From NCBI GenBank assembly GCA_002862205.1, contig PKCN01000200.1:1-46277 (forward strand): DNA of 46,277 bases, in the 5' to 3' direction. A model generated the notes under the pieces. The model was not told the origin of the DNA and ran no database searches. It saw only the letters and a list, made by a program, of their open reading frames with translations. Numbering within the stretch: position 1 is the stretch's first letter; each line of letters begins with the position of its first letter. This document shows, in pieces, positions 37,982-45,708 of the stretch. This DNA is from Planctomycetaceae bacterium. GTDB lineage: Bacteria > Planctomycetota > Planctomycetia > Pirellulales > Pirellulaceae. Position numbers and translations under genes: made by a program.

Positions 37982-38558
37982 TCCAGCTCAGGCTAAAGAA
38001 TTTCCTCACTTTGCTCCATCCCCCCAACAGCTGGCAAAGCTGAGCTTTCTTGCCCCAGACGATTTGTCTTCAAAGGTGCTGCTGTTCCAACCATTTTCAT
38101 TGGTGACGCGTCGCGATGGTTACTGGCTTTGCGACCGGGTTGCTTGGATTCACGAAGATGAAAAAAATATTTCAGGCTCAGGTGACTTGTGCTTGGAGAG
38201 GGTAATATTGAGCGTCGATCTATTCGGAAGAGTTTGTTCTTGATCTGCAACGTCGTGGCCTCCGGACGGGCTCATCTTTGAGTGTGAGTTGCTCGGCGCG
38301 TGGTTTTTTGATTCTTCCTGAGCCGCATGACGATGACACGAATCCGCTTTCGATGAGCGCACTGTTGCTGCTGACGGTTTTCATTGCCGTAGGCTTGGCA
38401 GCACAAACAGACGAATGCGTGGTACCTCAGCAAATTGGTACGAGCCGGTTTTGAGGGCCATAGCACACTGGCATTTTTCCAGCCAACTCGCTCTCTGCAT
38501 GACTGAAATCGCTGCATGTTCCTTTGCATGTCAACCAAGCAAAGATTGCTTTGGAGCG
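37982..38558. other. Gene-poor region, no supported gene
   Basis: Open frames on both strands here lack recognisable families, signal peptides or ribosome binding sites. A frame encoding MSALLLLTVFIAVGLAAQTD (from 38353) resembles a signal peptide but stops soon after. A possible hairpin at 38535-38554 may end the RND operon. Confidence 0.45.
38535..38554 (-). terminator. Possible hairpin after the RND operon
   Basis: CCAAGCAA and TTGCTTTGG form a bulged stem just past the stop of the RND gene. There is no clear T-run, so this is weak. Confidence 0.25.
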
Positions 38559-41500
38559 CTAAGACTGTCTATCTGTCGTGGTCTGTGGTGACTTGAACGG
38601 CTTTGTGTACCATGCCGAAAACGATCGAAGGGCTCGTGTAATATCATCGCCTGCCAAAACTGCACATGGCACGAGAAAAAGCGTGACGCCTGTGGCAAAC
38701 AGCACGCCGAATGCGAGCGAAACAGCCATCGGAATCAGGAACTTTGCTTGGATCGATGGATCGAAGATCAGCGGTGTCAAACCCACAAATGTCGTTACCG
38801 ACGTCAAGAAGATCGGACGAAACCGATTGGTTCCCGATTCGGCGACGGCCTCAAAAAGAGAACTTCCCGCTGCGCACCGGCGATTGATAAAGTCCACCAT
38901 CACCAGGGTATCGTTGACCGCGATCCCGGCCAGTGCCAGCATCCCGAATACTGACAGATAAGAGGGTGTCAGATCGAGCAGAATATGGCCGAAGATGGCA
39001 CCGATGATTGCAAATGGTACCGCCAGCAGAACGTAGAGTGGCTGGATCAGCGATCGTAACGCCACGGCCAACAACCCGTAGAGGGTCAGTCCAAGAAGGA
39101 TTGCGCCGACGATCGTCTGCTGTCGCGTCGTTTCGGCATCAGCGACGTAACCGTCATAGCGAAAGGTGAGTCCTGCTGAATTACATAGTTCCTCGAGGGT
39201 GGGGTCGAGATCTCTTGCAATCGCAACCATGTCAACGCTTTCATTTCTGACGTTCGCACCGATCCGCGCTACCTCCGCTTTGTCTTTTCGTTCGATGTTG
39301 CTGGGAGCTTTGACAACGTTAATGCTCGCGACAGTCTTGAGTGGTACTTCGTCGCCAGAGGGTGTGCGAATTTTCAGTCTGTCAAGCGTGTGAAGTGACC
39401 GCCGCCCCGATTCCGGCAATCTCACCATGACACGTACATCATCGGTTCCCCGTTGAAATCGCTGTGCTTCTTCACCGTAAAAAGCCTGCCGAACCTGGCT
39501 GGCCAACATCGATTGTGTTAGTCCGAGTTCTGCGGCACGGGCTTTCAGGCGAATTCGCAGTTCGTCTTGCCCCTCGTCTACGTCCGTCCATTGATCTTTC
39601 AGTCCAGGATAGGTTTCCAGCAACGACTTGACCTTTCTGGCAACCGCTCGCTTGGCGGGAGAATCGGGTCCTCGAAGTTCCAGATTGAATTCGTCATCGT
39701 CTGGCCCCCACTCACGAACCATCGCCGCTTCGGTACGTGTTCGAAACTCACGAGCCTCGGGGATTTCGCCAACGAGCTCACTCCAACGTGTTGCCAGGTC
39801 CGTGTTGGACGGCCCGGGTTCACTGCGCTGTTCTGGTGGTAAGACTTCGAAGGATGCATACGCCCGTGACCGGTCGTAGTCGCGACCGGGACGAGAGGCA
39901 CCCGCCAGCGTCACAATGTTGCCAACCATTGATTCACCGGTGACCGGATCAACGGCTTCTTTTTGGAGGACATGGAGGGCGTCGGTGATGCGTTGAACGT
40001 ACCGCTGAGTGACTTCCATTGGCGTGTTGCTGGGCAGACTGAGCATCGCGCTGATGCGAGTGGTGTCGACAGTTGGGTAGGGCACAAATTTCATTCGCCC
40101 GCTTACACAGTAACCCGCCATTACCAACGCGAGCGCGATGAAGCTTGCGATCACTGCCCAGCGACCTGTGATGGCGAATCGCAGGGCGGGTGCGTAAACT
40201 CGTTCAATGAAGCGTTGAAGTAACCTGGCAACGCCTCCCTGGAACCGCGAAAACCAACCGGTCGGCGGCTTGTATCGCAAGTGTTTCAAGTGTGCCGGCA
40301 AGATCAACTTGGACTCGATCAGCGAAAACAACAGGACCATGGTGACGATCGGTGGCACCTGCCGCGCATAGTCTCCCCAGTTACCATCGAAAAACATCAT
40401 TGGGACAAATGCGACGACTGTCGTCAATGCTCCGAATGTGACTGGCGTGGCAATCTCTTTAGTGCCTTGGATGGCAGCTTGCAGCGGGTCGATTCCGTCG
40501 CTGATTTTGCAGTAGATATTCTCCGCAGTCACGATGGCATCATCGACAACAATCCCGGTCACGATGATGAATCCAAACAGGCTCATCACGTTGGCCGTCA
40601 AGCCAAACCACGGCATGAAGATCGCAGCGCCGGCAAAGCTGACTGGAATTCCGATTACGATCCAAAAAGCAACTGCAGGCCGGACGAACAACCCCAAGAT
40701 CAATAGCACAAAGAGACCACCCATGGCCAAAGCCCAAGTCAATGCACTCAGCCGTTGACGGATCGCAATCGATTGATCGTCCCAGATCTCCAAGCGAATC
40801 CCTTCGGGAAAGATCGCCGGTGTTTCCGCAATATAATCGCGGACCGATTGTGCAATCTCAAGCGCGTTCTCATCGCTCACTCGCATGACTTCCAGCAAGA
40901 GTGCCGGACGCCCGTTGTAGTACAGTCGAGGTTGTTCCTCGCTGAATCCGTCGGTGACCTTCGCGACGTCACCGACTCGAACCTCCGCGCCTCCGACAGA
41001 ACGGAGCGGAATCTGTTCAAACTCCCGACTGGTAAATGCTTGACCGTCAGTGCGCACGATAAACGTGCCACTTTTGCTGTCGATTGATCCGGCGGGAAGG
41101 TCGAGCGAAAAGTTTCGAATTGCGTCGGCAAGTTCTTGAAAGCTGAGGTCATACGCCAACAGTTTTTCGACGTCCGTCTCGATGCTGATCTCAGAGTCGA
41201 GATCTCCTTGCAGCACGACTCGGCTGATGCCGGGTATCTCTAATAGGTCACGTTGGACCTTGTTCGCGACATCGCGAAGCTCATGCAGCGAAAGATCGCC
41301 GGTTACAGCGATTTCCAGGATTTCGTAGTAGTGAGCGGACTCGGGAATGTAGATTCGTGGGGGTTCCGTTTCGGCGGGAAAGGTCGTGATCCGATCGACA
41401 CGCCCTTTGATATCGTCAAGCAGGTCGCGTCGGTCTTTTCCACGAGCGGCCCGAACCCAAATCCAGGCACCCCCGGGAGATCCTTCGGCATTGATGGATT

Positions 41501-41729
41501 CGATGCCGTCAACGCCTTCCAATGCTTCTTCGATAGGGATCAGAATCGCACGCTCTATGTCTTTACCCGTCGCACCTCGATAGGCCATGCGAATACTGAT
41601 GCCGTCCCAACTCAGGGCCGGAGTGACCTCCAACGGAACTTGCGTCATGGCAACAAACCCGCCCGCGACCAGAATCAGGATCATCAAGAAATTTGCTGCG
41701 ATCCCGTTGCGTGTGAACCAACCGATCAT
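38559..41729 (-). CDS. RND-family efflux transporter, inner membrane permease
   Basis: The 1056-residue protein is a hydrophobe/amphiphile efflux pump subunit of the AcrB/MexB superfamily. It begins MIGWFTRNGIAANFLMILIL, with TM1, then a large periplasmic loop (GATGKDIERAILIPIEEAL), the TM2-6 block with GIVVDDAIVTAENIY, a second periplasmic loop and a second TM block with AGIAVNDTLVMVDFIN. The duplicated topology and the length are normal. Efflux is driven by the proton gradient. The substrate is unknown. It overlaps the adaptor gene by 4 bp (ATGA); no outer-membrane TolC-type gene is in the window. Confidence 0.93.
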   Translation of the reverse strand: MIGWFTRNGIAANFLMILILVAGGFVAMTQVPLEVTPALSWDGISIRMAYRGATGKDIERAILIPIEEALEGVDGIESINAEGSPGGAWIWVRAARGKDRRDLLDDIKGRVDRITTFPAETEPPRIYIPESAHYYEILEIAVTGDLSLHELRDVANKVQRDLLEIPGISRVVLQGDLDSEISIETDVEKLLAYDLSFQELADAIRNFSLDLPAGSIDSKSGTFIVRTDGQAFTSREFEQIPLRSVGGAEVRVGDVAKVTDGFSEEQPRLYYNGRPALLLEVMRVSDENALEIAQSVRDYIAETPAIFPEGIRLEIWDDQSIAIRQRLSALTWALAMGGLFVLLILGLFVRPAVAFWIVIGIPVSFAGAAIFMPWFGLTANVMSLFGFIIVTGIVVDDAIVTAENIYCKISDGIDPLQAAIQGTKEIATPVTFGALTTVVAFVPMMFFDGNWGDYARQVPPIVTMVLLFSLIESKLILPAHLKHLRYKPPTGWFSRFQGGVARLLQRFIERVYAPALRFAITGRWAVIASFIALALVMAGYCVSGRMKFVPYPTVDTTRISAMLSLPSNTPMEVTQRYVQRITDALHVLQKEAVDPVTGESMVGNIVTLAGASRPGRDYDRSRAYASFEVLPPEQRSEPGPSNTDLATRWSELVGEIPEAREFRTRTEAAMVREWGPDDDEFNLELRGPDSPAKRAVARKVKSLLETYPGLKDQWTDVDEGQDELRIRLKARAAELGLTQSMLASQVRQAFYGEEAQRFQRGTDDVRVMVRLPESGRRSLHTLDRLKIRTPSGDEVPLKTVASINVVKAPSNIERKDKAEVARIGANVRNESVDMVAIARDLDPTLEELCNSAGLTFRYDGYVADAETTRQQTIVGAILLGLTLYGLLAVALRSLIQPLYVLLAVPFAIIGAIFGHILLDLTPSYLSVFGMLALAGIAVNDTLVMVDFINRRCAAGSSLFEAVAESGTNRFRPIFLTSVTTFVGLTPLIFDPSIQAKFLIPMAVSLAFGVLFATGVTLFLVPCAVLAGDDITRALRSFSAWYTKPFKSPQTTTDRQS

Positions 41730-42946
41730 GGAGTCGGGCTCCCTGTCGCCGGTTGACCAGCCAAGGACTCCGTCTCGATTTCCGAGATGATCTCAACAAC
41801 GGCTCCTTCAGGAGCATAGACCAACATCGTTGTTGCCACGTAATCCCCGATTCTTATATTTGTATCCCCTACGATCACGTAATTTTCATCCGACCAAAGC
41901 GGATCGATTTTTTGACTGCGCAACTTTTTCGTTTCGGCATCGATTAAATGAACTTGATTCAGGGAACGGACCGCGCGTCTGGGGATGGTGATCACGTTTT
42001 CCAACTTTTCACCCCGAACCGTGGCACTGACAGGCTGGCCGATACGCAGCACCGGGCCATCGCGATGAAGAGCAAATGGGTCAGGAATTCGAGCGATTGC
42101 AAATAGCTCAAGCGAATTCGGATCAAGAGCTCCCTCGGTGCGAACGATTTGACCGCTCCACTCTGCCTCGTTGTCGGGATTGATCGAATCGCGGAGCGTG
42201 ACCTTCAATGGTCGATCACTCTCGCGCTCGGGAAGACTCAAGAAACGCAATTCTCGTGTCGCAACAGGTAGCCGCACTTCGGCATAATCGACCGCAAAGA
42301 CATCTCCCAGGGTTGTTCCGACCGTAATCAATTCACCCAGCCCAATGGCCTTGGTGACCACACGACCGGCGAAGGGTGCGACGACGTCGGTACGCTCCAG
42401 ATCTCGCTCAGCTTGATTCAAATTCGCCTTTGCGACCTCGACATCGTTCTCTGCCTGAAGAAGCACCGAACGAGTTGCTTCCAGCTCCGCGAGGGATGCA
42501 CCATCCTGGGCGGCAAGTTGCTCCATCCGTTCCTTGGCCGTTGTTGCCAATTCGAATGCGGCCCCACTACGACGAACTTCCTGCTCTGCAATTCGAAGCG
42601 CGGTTTTGTAATCCCGGTCGTCAATCTTCAGCAAAATATCGCCGGCCGAAAAGAAACGGCCAACCTCAAACTCAGGATTGATCGTGACGATACGCCCGGT
42701 GACCTCGGCTGACAGCGTCACCTGATTATGGGGGCTCACCAATCCATTGGTCTCAATATGTACCTGATAGCTGCCGACTTCCAAACGCTGGACACGGCTC
42801 CGGACCTGGGTTGGCTCAGGCGGCTCGACGACCTCCTCTTCCATGGGAATTGAAAACTGACGAAATCCATACCATCCACCGGCCAGAATGCAGGCAGGCA
42901 AAATGAGACGTACCAGTAACGCGGCAAACCTTTGTGTCATGTTCAT
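41726..42946 (-). CDS. RND periplasmic adaptor (membrane fusion protein, HlyD-like)
   Basis: The adaptor links the RND permease to an outer-membrane channel. It has an N-terminal anchor (RFAALLVRLILPACILAGGWYGF), a lipoyl-like half (VHIETNGLVSPHNQVTLSAEVTGRI), a coiled-coil hairpin around residues 130-190 (RMEQLAAQDGASLAELEATRSV) and the second lipoyl half VVAPFAGRVVTKAIGLGELI, followed by the beta-barrel domain. Length (about 406 aa) is normal. ATG 42946 is chosen; the frame also opens at GTG 42968 and at ATG 42940. It is the first gene of the operon with the RND permease. No regulator is adjacent. Confidence 0.9.
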   Translation of the reverse strand: MNMTQRFAALLVRLILPACILAGGWYGFRQFSIPMEEEVVEPPEPTQVRSRVQRLEVGSYQVHIETNGLVSPHNQVTLSAEVTGRIVTINPEFEVGRFFSAGDILLKIDDRDYKTALRIAEQEVRRSGAAFELATTAKERMEQLAAQDGASLAELEATRSVLLQAENDVEVAKANLNQAERDLERTDVVAPFAGRVVTKAIGLGELITVGTTLGDVFAVDYAEVRLPVATRELRFLSLPERESDRPLKVTLRDSINPDNEAEWSGQIVRTEGALDPNSLELFAIARIPDPFALHRDGPVLRIGQPVSATVRGEKLENVITIPRRAVRSLNQVHLIDAETKKLRSQKIDPLWSDENYVIVGDTNIRIGDYVATTMLVYAPEGAVVEIISEIETESLAGQPATGSPTP

Positions 42947-43059
42947 GGAGGCAAGAAGGCGGGGCACGTTTCGGTCAACGGCACCCGGTTTTAGGTGGAG
43001 AGCAAAAGAGAGTGGGATGCAGCGGTGGAGGCGACGATGCCTACCAAAGTAATGAGAGA

Positions 43060-43782
43060 CTACGGAAACTCATACGGGTCTCGCTCATCCTTGGCCGTTG
43101 GTTCCACGCGGTCTCGCAAAAGTGCATCGTTGTCGAGATAGCTTGTTCGCTCTCGAAAACGGCTCTTTGCTGCGGAAAACACCCGTATTGACGAACGTTC
43201 CGCGAGAAATTCACCCTGCTGGATAGCATAGCTGCTCGCCAACCGGATGTCACTTGTCAGTTGACCTCAGATGGCCTGAAAATCTGAGTCAAAAGGACAT
43301 CTCAGTGAGTGCTGCCAACAAGAATAAGGCCTAGGAAGCTCGATTCCCGGAGCGAAAAGGCATGGTTCAAAGATTGCCACAGATCGGTAGCGAGCAATCT
43401 CGGAAACCCCATCACTTGCGCTCCCAGCAAAGCCGCGGAGGCTGGATAATCCGAGGCAAATTTGAGCGTGGTTGGAGTCGCTGAAGAAGCATCGACCGAA
43501 CAGATTTTGGTCGGGACTTAAGTCACTTCGCTCTTGTCACCAACGCACCATTGCGTGCAGTTGCGGAGGTGACGCAGTAAACATTGCTTCGTGGTCGTTG
43601 CCCACGCGGGACTCAATTTCAACAAAAAAGAGTACCTCAGATGATGACAACCCTGGAACTTCACCGACCAAAGTATTCGCTGGAGCGTTTTGAAGCGTGT
43701 GTAAACCGCCGTTGAGAGTCAACTTGAGGTGCGTGGTCGGGAGACGACCAGACAAAGTACGCCCAAAGCAACCCTCTTCGAA
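43060..43782 (-). pseudogene. Stop-poor frame with two in-frame TGA codons, unknown
   Basis: On the minus strand a single frame runs from 43782 to a TAG at 43060-43062, about 240 codons, interrupted only by TGA at 43537-43539 and TGA at 43267-43269. Equal-base chance would give about 11 stops in this length. Residues read VGNDHEAMFTASPPQLHAMV, then stop, then SSLRGFAGSASDGVSEIARY, then stop, then ASSYAIQQGEFLAERSSIRV. I do not recognise a family. It could be a decayed gene or a dispersed repeat with coding-like composition. No ATG start precedes the first part; TTG 43755 is the first start-like codon. Confidence 0.35.
43705..43760 (-). repeat. Two-hairpin element, copy A
   Basis: Read on the minus strand, the 56 nt contain TGGTC-GTCTCCC-GACCA, then CGCACC and a 4-nt spacer, then GTTGA-CTC-TCAAC. 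The second copy at 45132-45187 keeps all four stem arms and has different loop and spacer bases, with no insertions or deletions between copies. Confidence 0.7.
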
Positions 43783-43840
43783 CTAGCTCTATTTCGGAAC
43801 TTTGACGCAACATCTTTGTTGACTGAGAGTTAAGGCGAGG

Positions 43841-44130
43841 ATGTTGCTTCCGGTGTCACGGAGACCGAATAGGATTCGAACTGAGACACGGGGCGTCAAA
43901 GTCGAAAGCCAAGTCACTGCGGCCCGCATGACGCACATCATGTGGCTGACCAACTTGGCCCCAGAGATTCAAGAGGCCATTCTGTTCCTGCCTCGCGTCG
44001 AGTCCGGACCGGACCGGACACGGTCAAGGAGATCGATGTGCGGCGGATCACTCGGTTGATGGATTGGGGTGTGCAGCGGAGGATCTGGAAACAGATTTCG
44101 GCCAAGCTTTATTGCAGCAGGTCACGGTAA
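43841..44130 (+). pseudogene. Frameshifted C-terminal fragment of an HTH/recombinase-type protein
   Basis: The first frame reads VTAARMTHIMWLTNLAPEIQ followed by EAILFLPRVESGPD, then loses sense. A second frame continues TVKEIDVRRITRLMDWGVQR and RIWKQI to a TAA at about 44130. The change of frame falls in three tandem CCGGA units (44004-44018); removing one unit joins the two parts exactly. 'ARMTQIMNL..LAPDIQE..LFL' is a pattern I associate with helix-turn-helix segments in or near site-specific recombinases, so this looks like a relic of a mobile element. The N-terminal part is missing or unrecognisable. Confidence 0.6.
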
Positions 44131-44235
44131 CTGGCACAGATGAGAGGCTACAGTAAGTGAGTTCGTCTGGTCGACCTGAAGCATTCAGCCAATGAGCGTG
44201 GATCGTTGGTTCGATCTACAACATTCCTTCTTTGC

Positions 44236-44730
44236 TCAATCGCCTTCGCTTTTCTCTTGAGCAAGTTTTTCCCATTTCAGAACATTGTTTTTTCGGCTAG
44301 ATGGATCCTTCAGAGCTCTCAAAAACTGTCTTGGATATTGATGACCAATGGTGTTACCGTCCTCATCGTATATGAACGCGAGGTCGTGGCCAGTCATTAC
44401 TTCCTTTGCAGAATCGTACAGAGCCTGGCATATCAAAATTGGTTCGTAAGCGAGTGCCATAAACGGGTAAAATCCCGTCCCCGGATTAGTGTTGAATTTT
44501 TGATGCACATGGTAGTTCTCGACTTCGAAGTGATGGACCTCCTGAGTCGATGGATCAACCAGGTCAATCTGCCCGATGTTTTCGGAGGGCCCGAATTGCT
44601 TTTCCACTGCAACACGTGAATCCAGATTATCCAGAGTGGTACCGCTTTCACGAATCAGAACACTGCACCCAGAACAGCACGTAAGCGTGAGGACCACCGA
44701 GAAAAGCAGAGTTGATGGAGTGGAAATCAT
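44236..44730 (-). CDS. Putative lipoprotein of unknown function
   Basis: From ATG 44730 the protein has 164 residues with a lipoprotein-like signal (STLLFSVVLTLTCCSGC). The mature part starts SVLIRESGTTLDNLD and shows mixed alpha/beta sequence (VHHFEVENYHVHQKFNTNPG, LAFIYDEDGNTIG) with no family I recognise. The open frame extends to 44931 but that part looks non-coding. It lies between the two copies of the hairpin element in the decayed patch, so it may belong to the accessory region. Confidence 0.6.
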   Translation of the reverse strand: MISTPSTLLFSVVLTLTCCSGCSVLIRESGTTLDNLDSRVAVEKQFGPSENIGQIDLVDPSTQEVHHFEVENYHVHQKFNTNPGTGFYPFMALAYEPILICQALYDSAKEVMTGHDLAFIYDEDGNTIGHQYPRQFLRALKDPSSRKNNVLKWEKLAQEKSEGD

Positions 44731-45184
44731 CCTAAGCAGCTCACGGGTTAAGATGTTCGGTTTGGCAAGTGGCACGCTAGCACACCGAATACTGAGATGA
44801 GCCCCTTTGATCATCAATTCAATTCTGCGGTGTGGGTTGCACTCACATTCGATGTATCCACAGTCTTCAGAGCGTGTAAACAAATTTTCGCTTCTGGGGC
44901 AATATCTGATCTCGAATCTTACCCGCACCACCGAAAAGCGACATCGCTAACTTATGCGGTCCAAAATATGAGAGAGTCAGAGAGCAGAGCCAACGGAGTT
45001 CGCAAACGGACGTGGTTGGATAGATGAGCGGGAGCTATCGCAGGTACAGCAGAGAGTCTTACTCAAGCAGTCATCGACGGAAGTCATTACCCGAAATCAC
45101 GTTATAACGCGAATTTCAAGTGAGCTTTGCGACCGCTGTTGAGAGTCAACAGGTGGTGCGTGGTCAAGCAATGACCAGACAAAG
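44731..45184. other. Region between putative lipoprotein and tRNA, no gene seen
   Basis: No supported gene. It includes the second hairpin-element copy (45132-45187) and otherwise nothing I can name. Confidence 0.45.
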
Positions 45185-45187
45185 TAC
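45132..45187 (-). repeat. Two-hairpin element, copy B, adjoining tRNA-Arg
   Basis: Read on the minus strand it contains TGGTC-ATTGCTT-GACCA and TGTTGA-CTC-TCAACA. The element begins at the last nucleotides of the tRNA and extends downstream of it. Compared with copy A, nine of about 56 positions differ, nearly all in the first loop and the spacer. Confidence 0.7.
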
Positions 45188-45258
45188 CCCCGGCGGGATT
45201 CGAACCTGCGACCTGCGCGTTAGGAATGCGCTGCTCTATCCAGCTGAGCTACGAGGGC
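45185..45258 (-). tRNA. tRNA-Arg (anticodon CCT)
   Basis: The 74-nt cloverleaf reads GCCCTCG acceptor, GCTC-AGCTGGATA-GAGC D arm, anticodon loop TTCCTAA with CCT at 34-36, variable AGGTC, T arm with TTCGAAT loop, then CGGGGGT and A73. CCA is not encoded. Two positions are A-C mismatches (31-39 and 51-63) and the terminal pair is G-T, so folding is slightly weaker than usual. Confidence 0.9.
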
Positions 45259-45708
45259 GTTGCGCGATTAGCCTATCATGCCTCCCCGCTCTATGACAAC
45301 GAGACAGGAATACCAGATTGTGACGACAGCCCGATGTTTTGCGCAAGAATCAGCTGGGGCCCATGGTTTGGCATTGTTGGCGGCAGGCGTTTTGGGCCCT
45401 TGGTGAAGCTGAAACAGTTTTGAGCGGTCGTTGATCGGCACAGTCGCCGAATCTTACCTCTGTTCCGTCGACAGACTAGAGTGGGGCTGGGGCTCAGCTC
45501 CAGGCAAAGTTGTCCGCGCAAACTTGAGGGCTGGTGAGTCTGTGGTCTTGATCTCCAGGCTCAGCCAAATCTCCAGGCTCAGCCAAATCTCCAGGCTCAG
45601 CCAAGGGTTGGTGGAGCGAACCTCCATCCTGACATGATTTTGAATCACGCCTTAAGATGCTCAAAACCGGTGAATTAACGCGATCAATATTTAATAGCTG
45701 GCAACCAC
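45259..45708. other. Intergenic region with 18-bp triplication
   Basis: No supported gene. It holds the upstream sequence of the tRNA and three perfect 18-bp repeats (45551-45604). I see no THI-box (TPP riboswitch) signature before the thiamine gene. Confidence 0.5.
45551..45604. repeat. 18-bp tandem repeat, 3 perfect copies
   Basis: The unit ATCTCCAGGCTCAGCCAA is repeated at 45551, 45569 and 45587 without mismatch, about 105 bp before the ThiE-type gene. There are no spacers between units, so it is not a CRISPR array. Confidence 0.95.

Larger units (their letters stand above)
42968..44235. other. Decayed accessory region without intact genes
   Basis: This 1.27-kb stretch contains a stop-poor minus-strand frame with two internal TGA codons (43060-43782), one copy of a two-hairpin repeat (43705-43760) and a frameshifted remnant of a helix-turn-helix/recombinase-type gene (43841-44130). 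No intact gene with a known family is present. Confidence 0.6.

Noticed and set aside
37974-38243. 89-residue plus-strand frame after the cytochrome gene
   Set aside because: No family, no ribosome binding site, and composition does not look coding.
40281-40706. 141-residue plus-strand frame within the RND gene
   Set aside because: It is an antisense shadow of strongly supported RND transmembrane sequence.
43060-43782. Selenoprotein with two TGA-encoded selenocysteines
   Set aside because: No downstream selenocysteine insertion hairpin near the TGAs was seen, no known family fits, and there is no good start codon.
43757-43790. Second tRNA gene beside hairpin copy A
   Set aside because: A TTCGAA and a short GTAC-CCC-like end are visible, but no cloverleaf can be formed; at most it is a remnant.
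44206-44619. 137-residue plus-strand frame opposite the lipoprotein
   Set aside because: The minus-strand frame has a clear lipoprotein signal and a more protein-like composition; this one is its shadow.
45605-45708. TPP riboswitch before the ThiE-type gene
   Set aside because: The conserved THI-box segments (CTGAGA and the ACCTGATC-type element) are not present.
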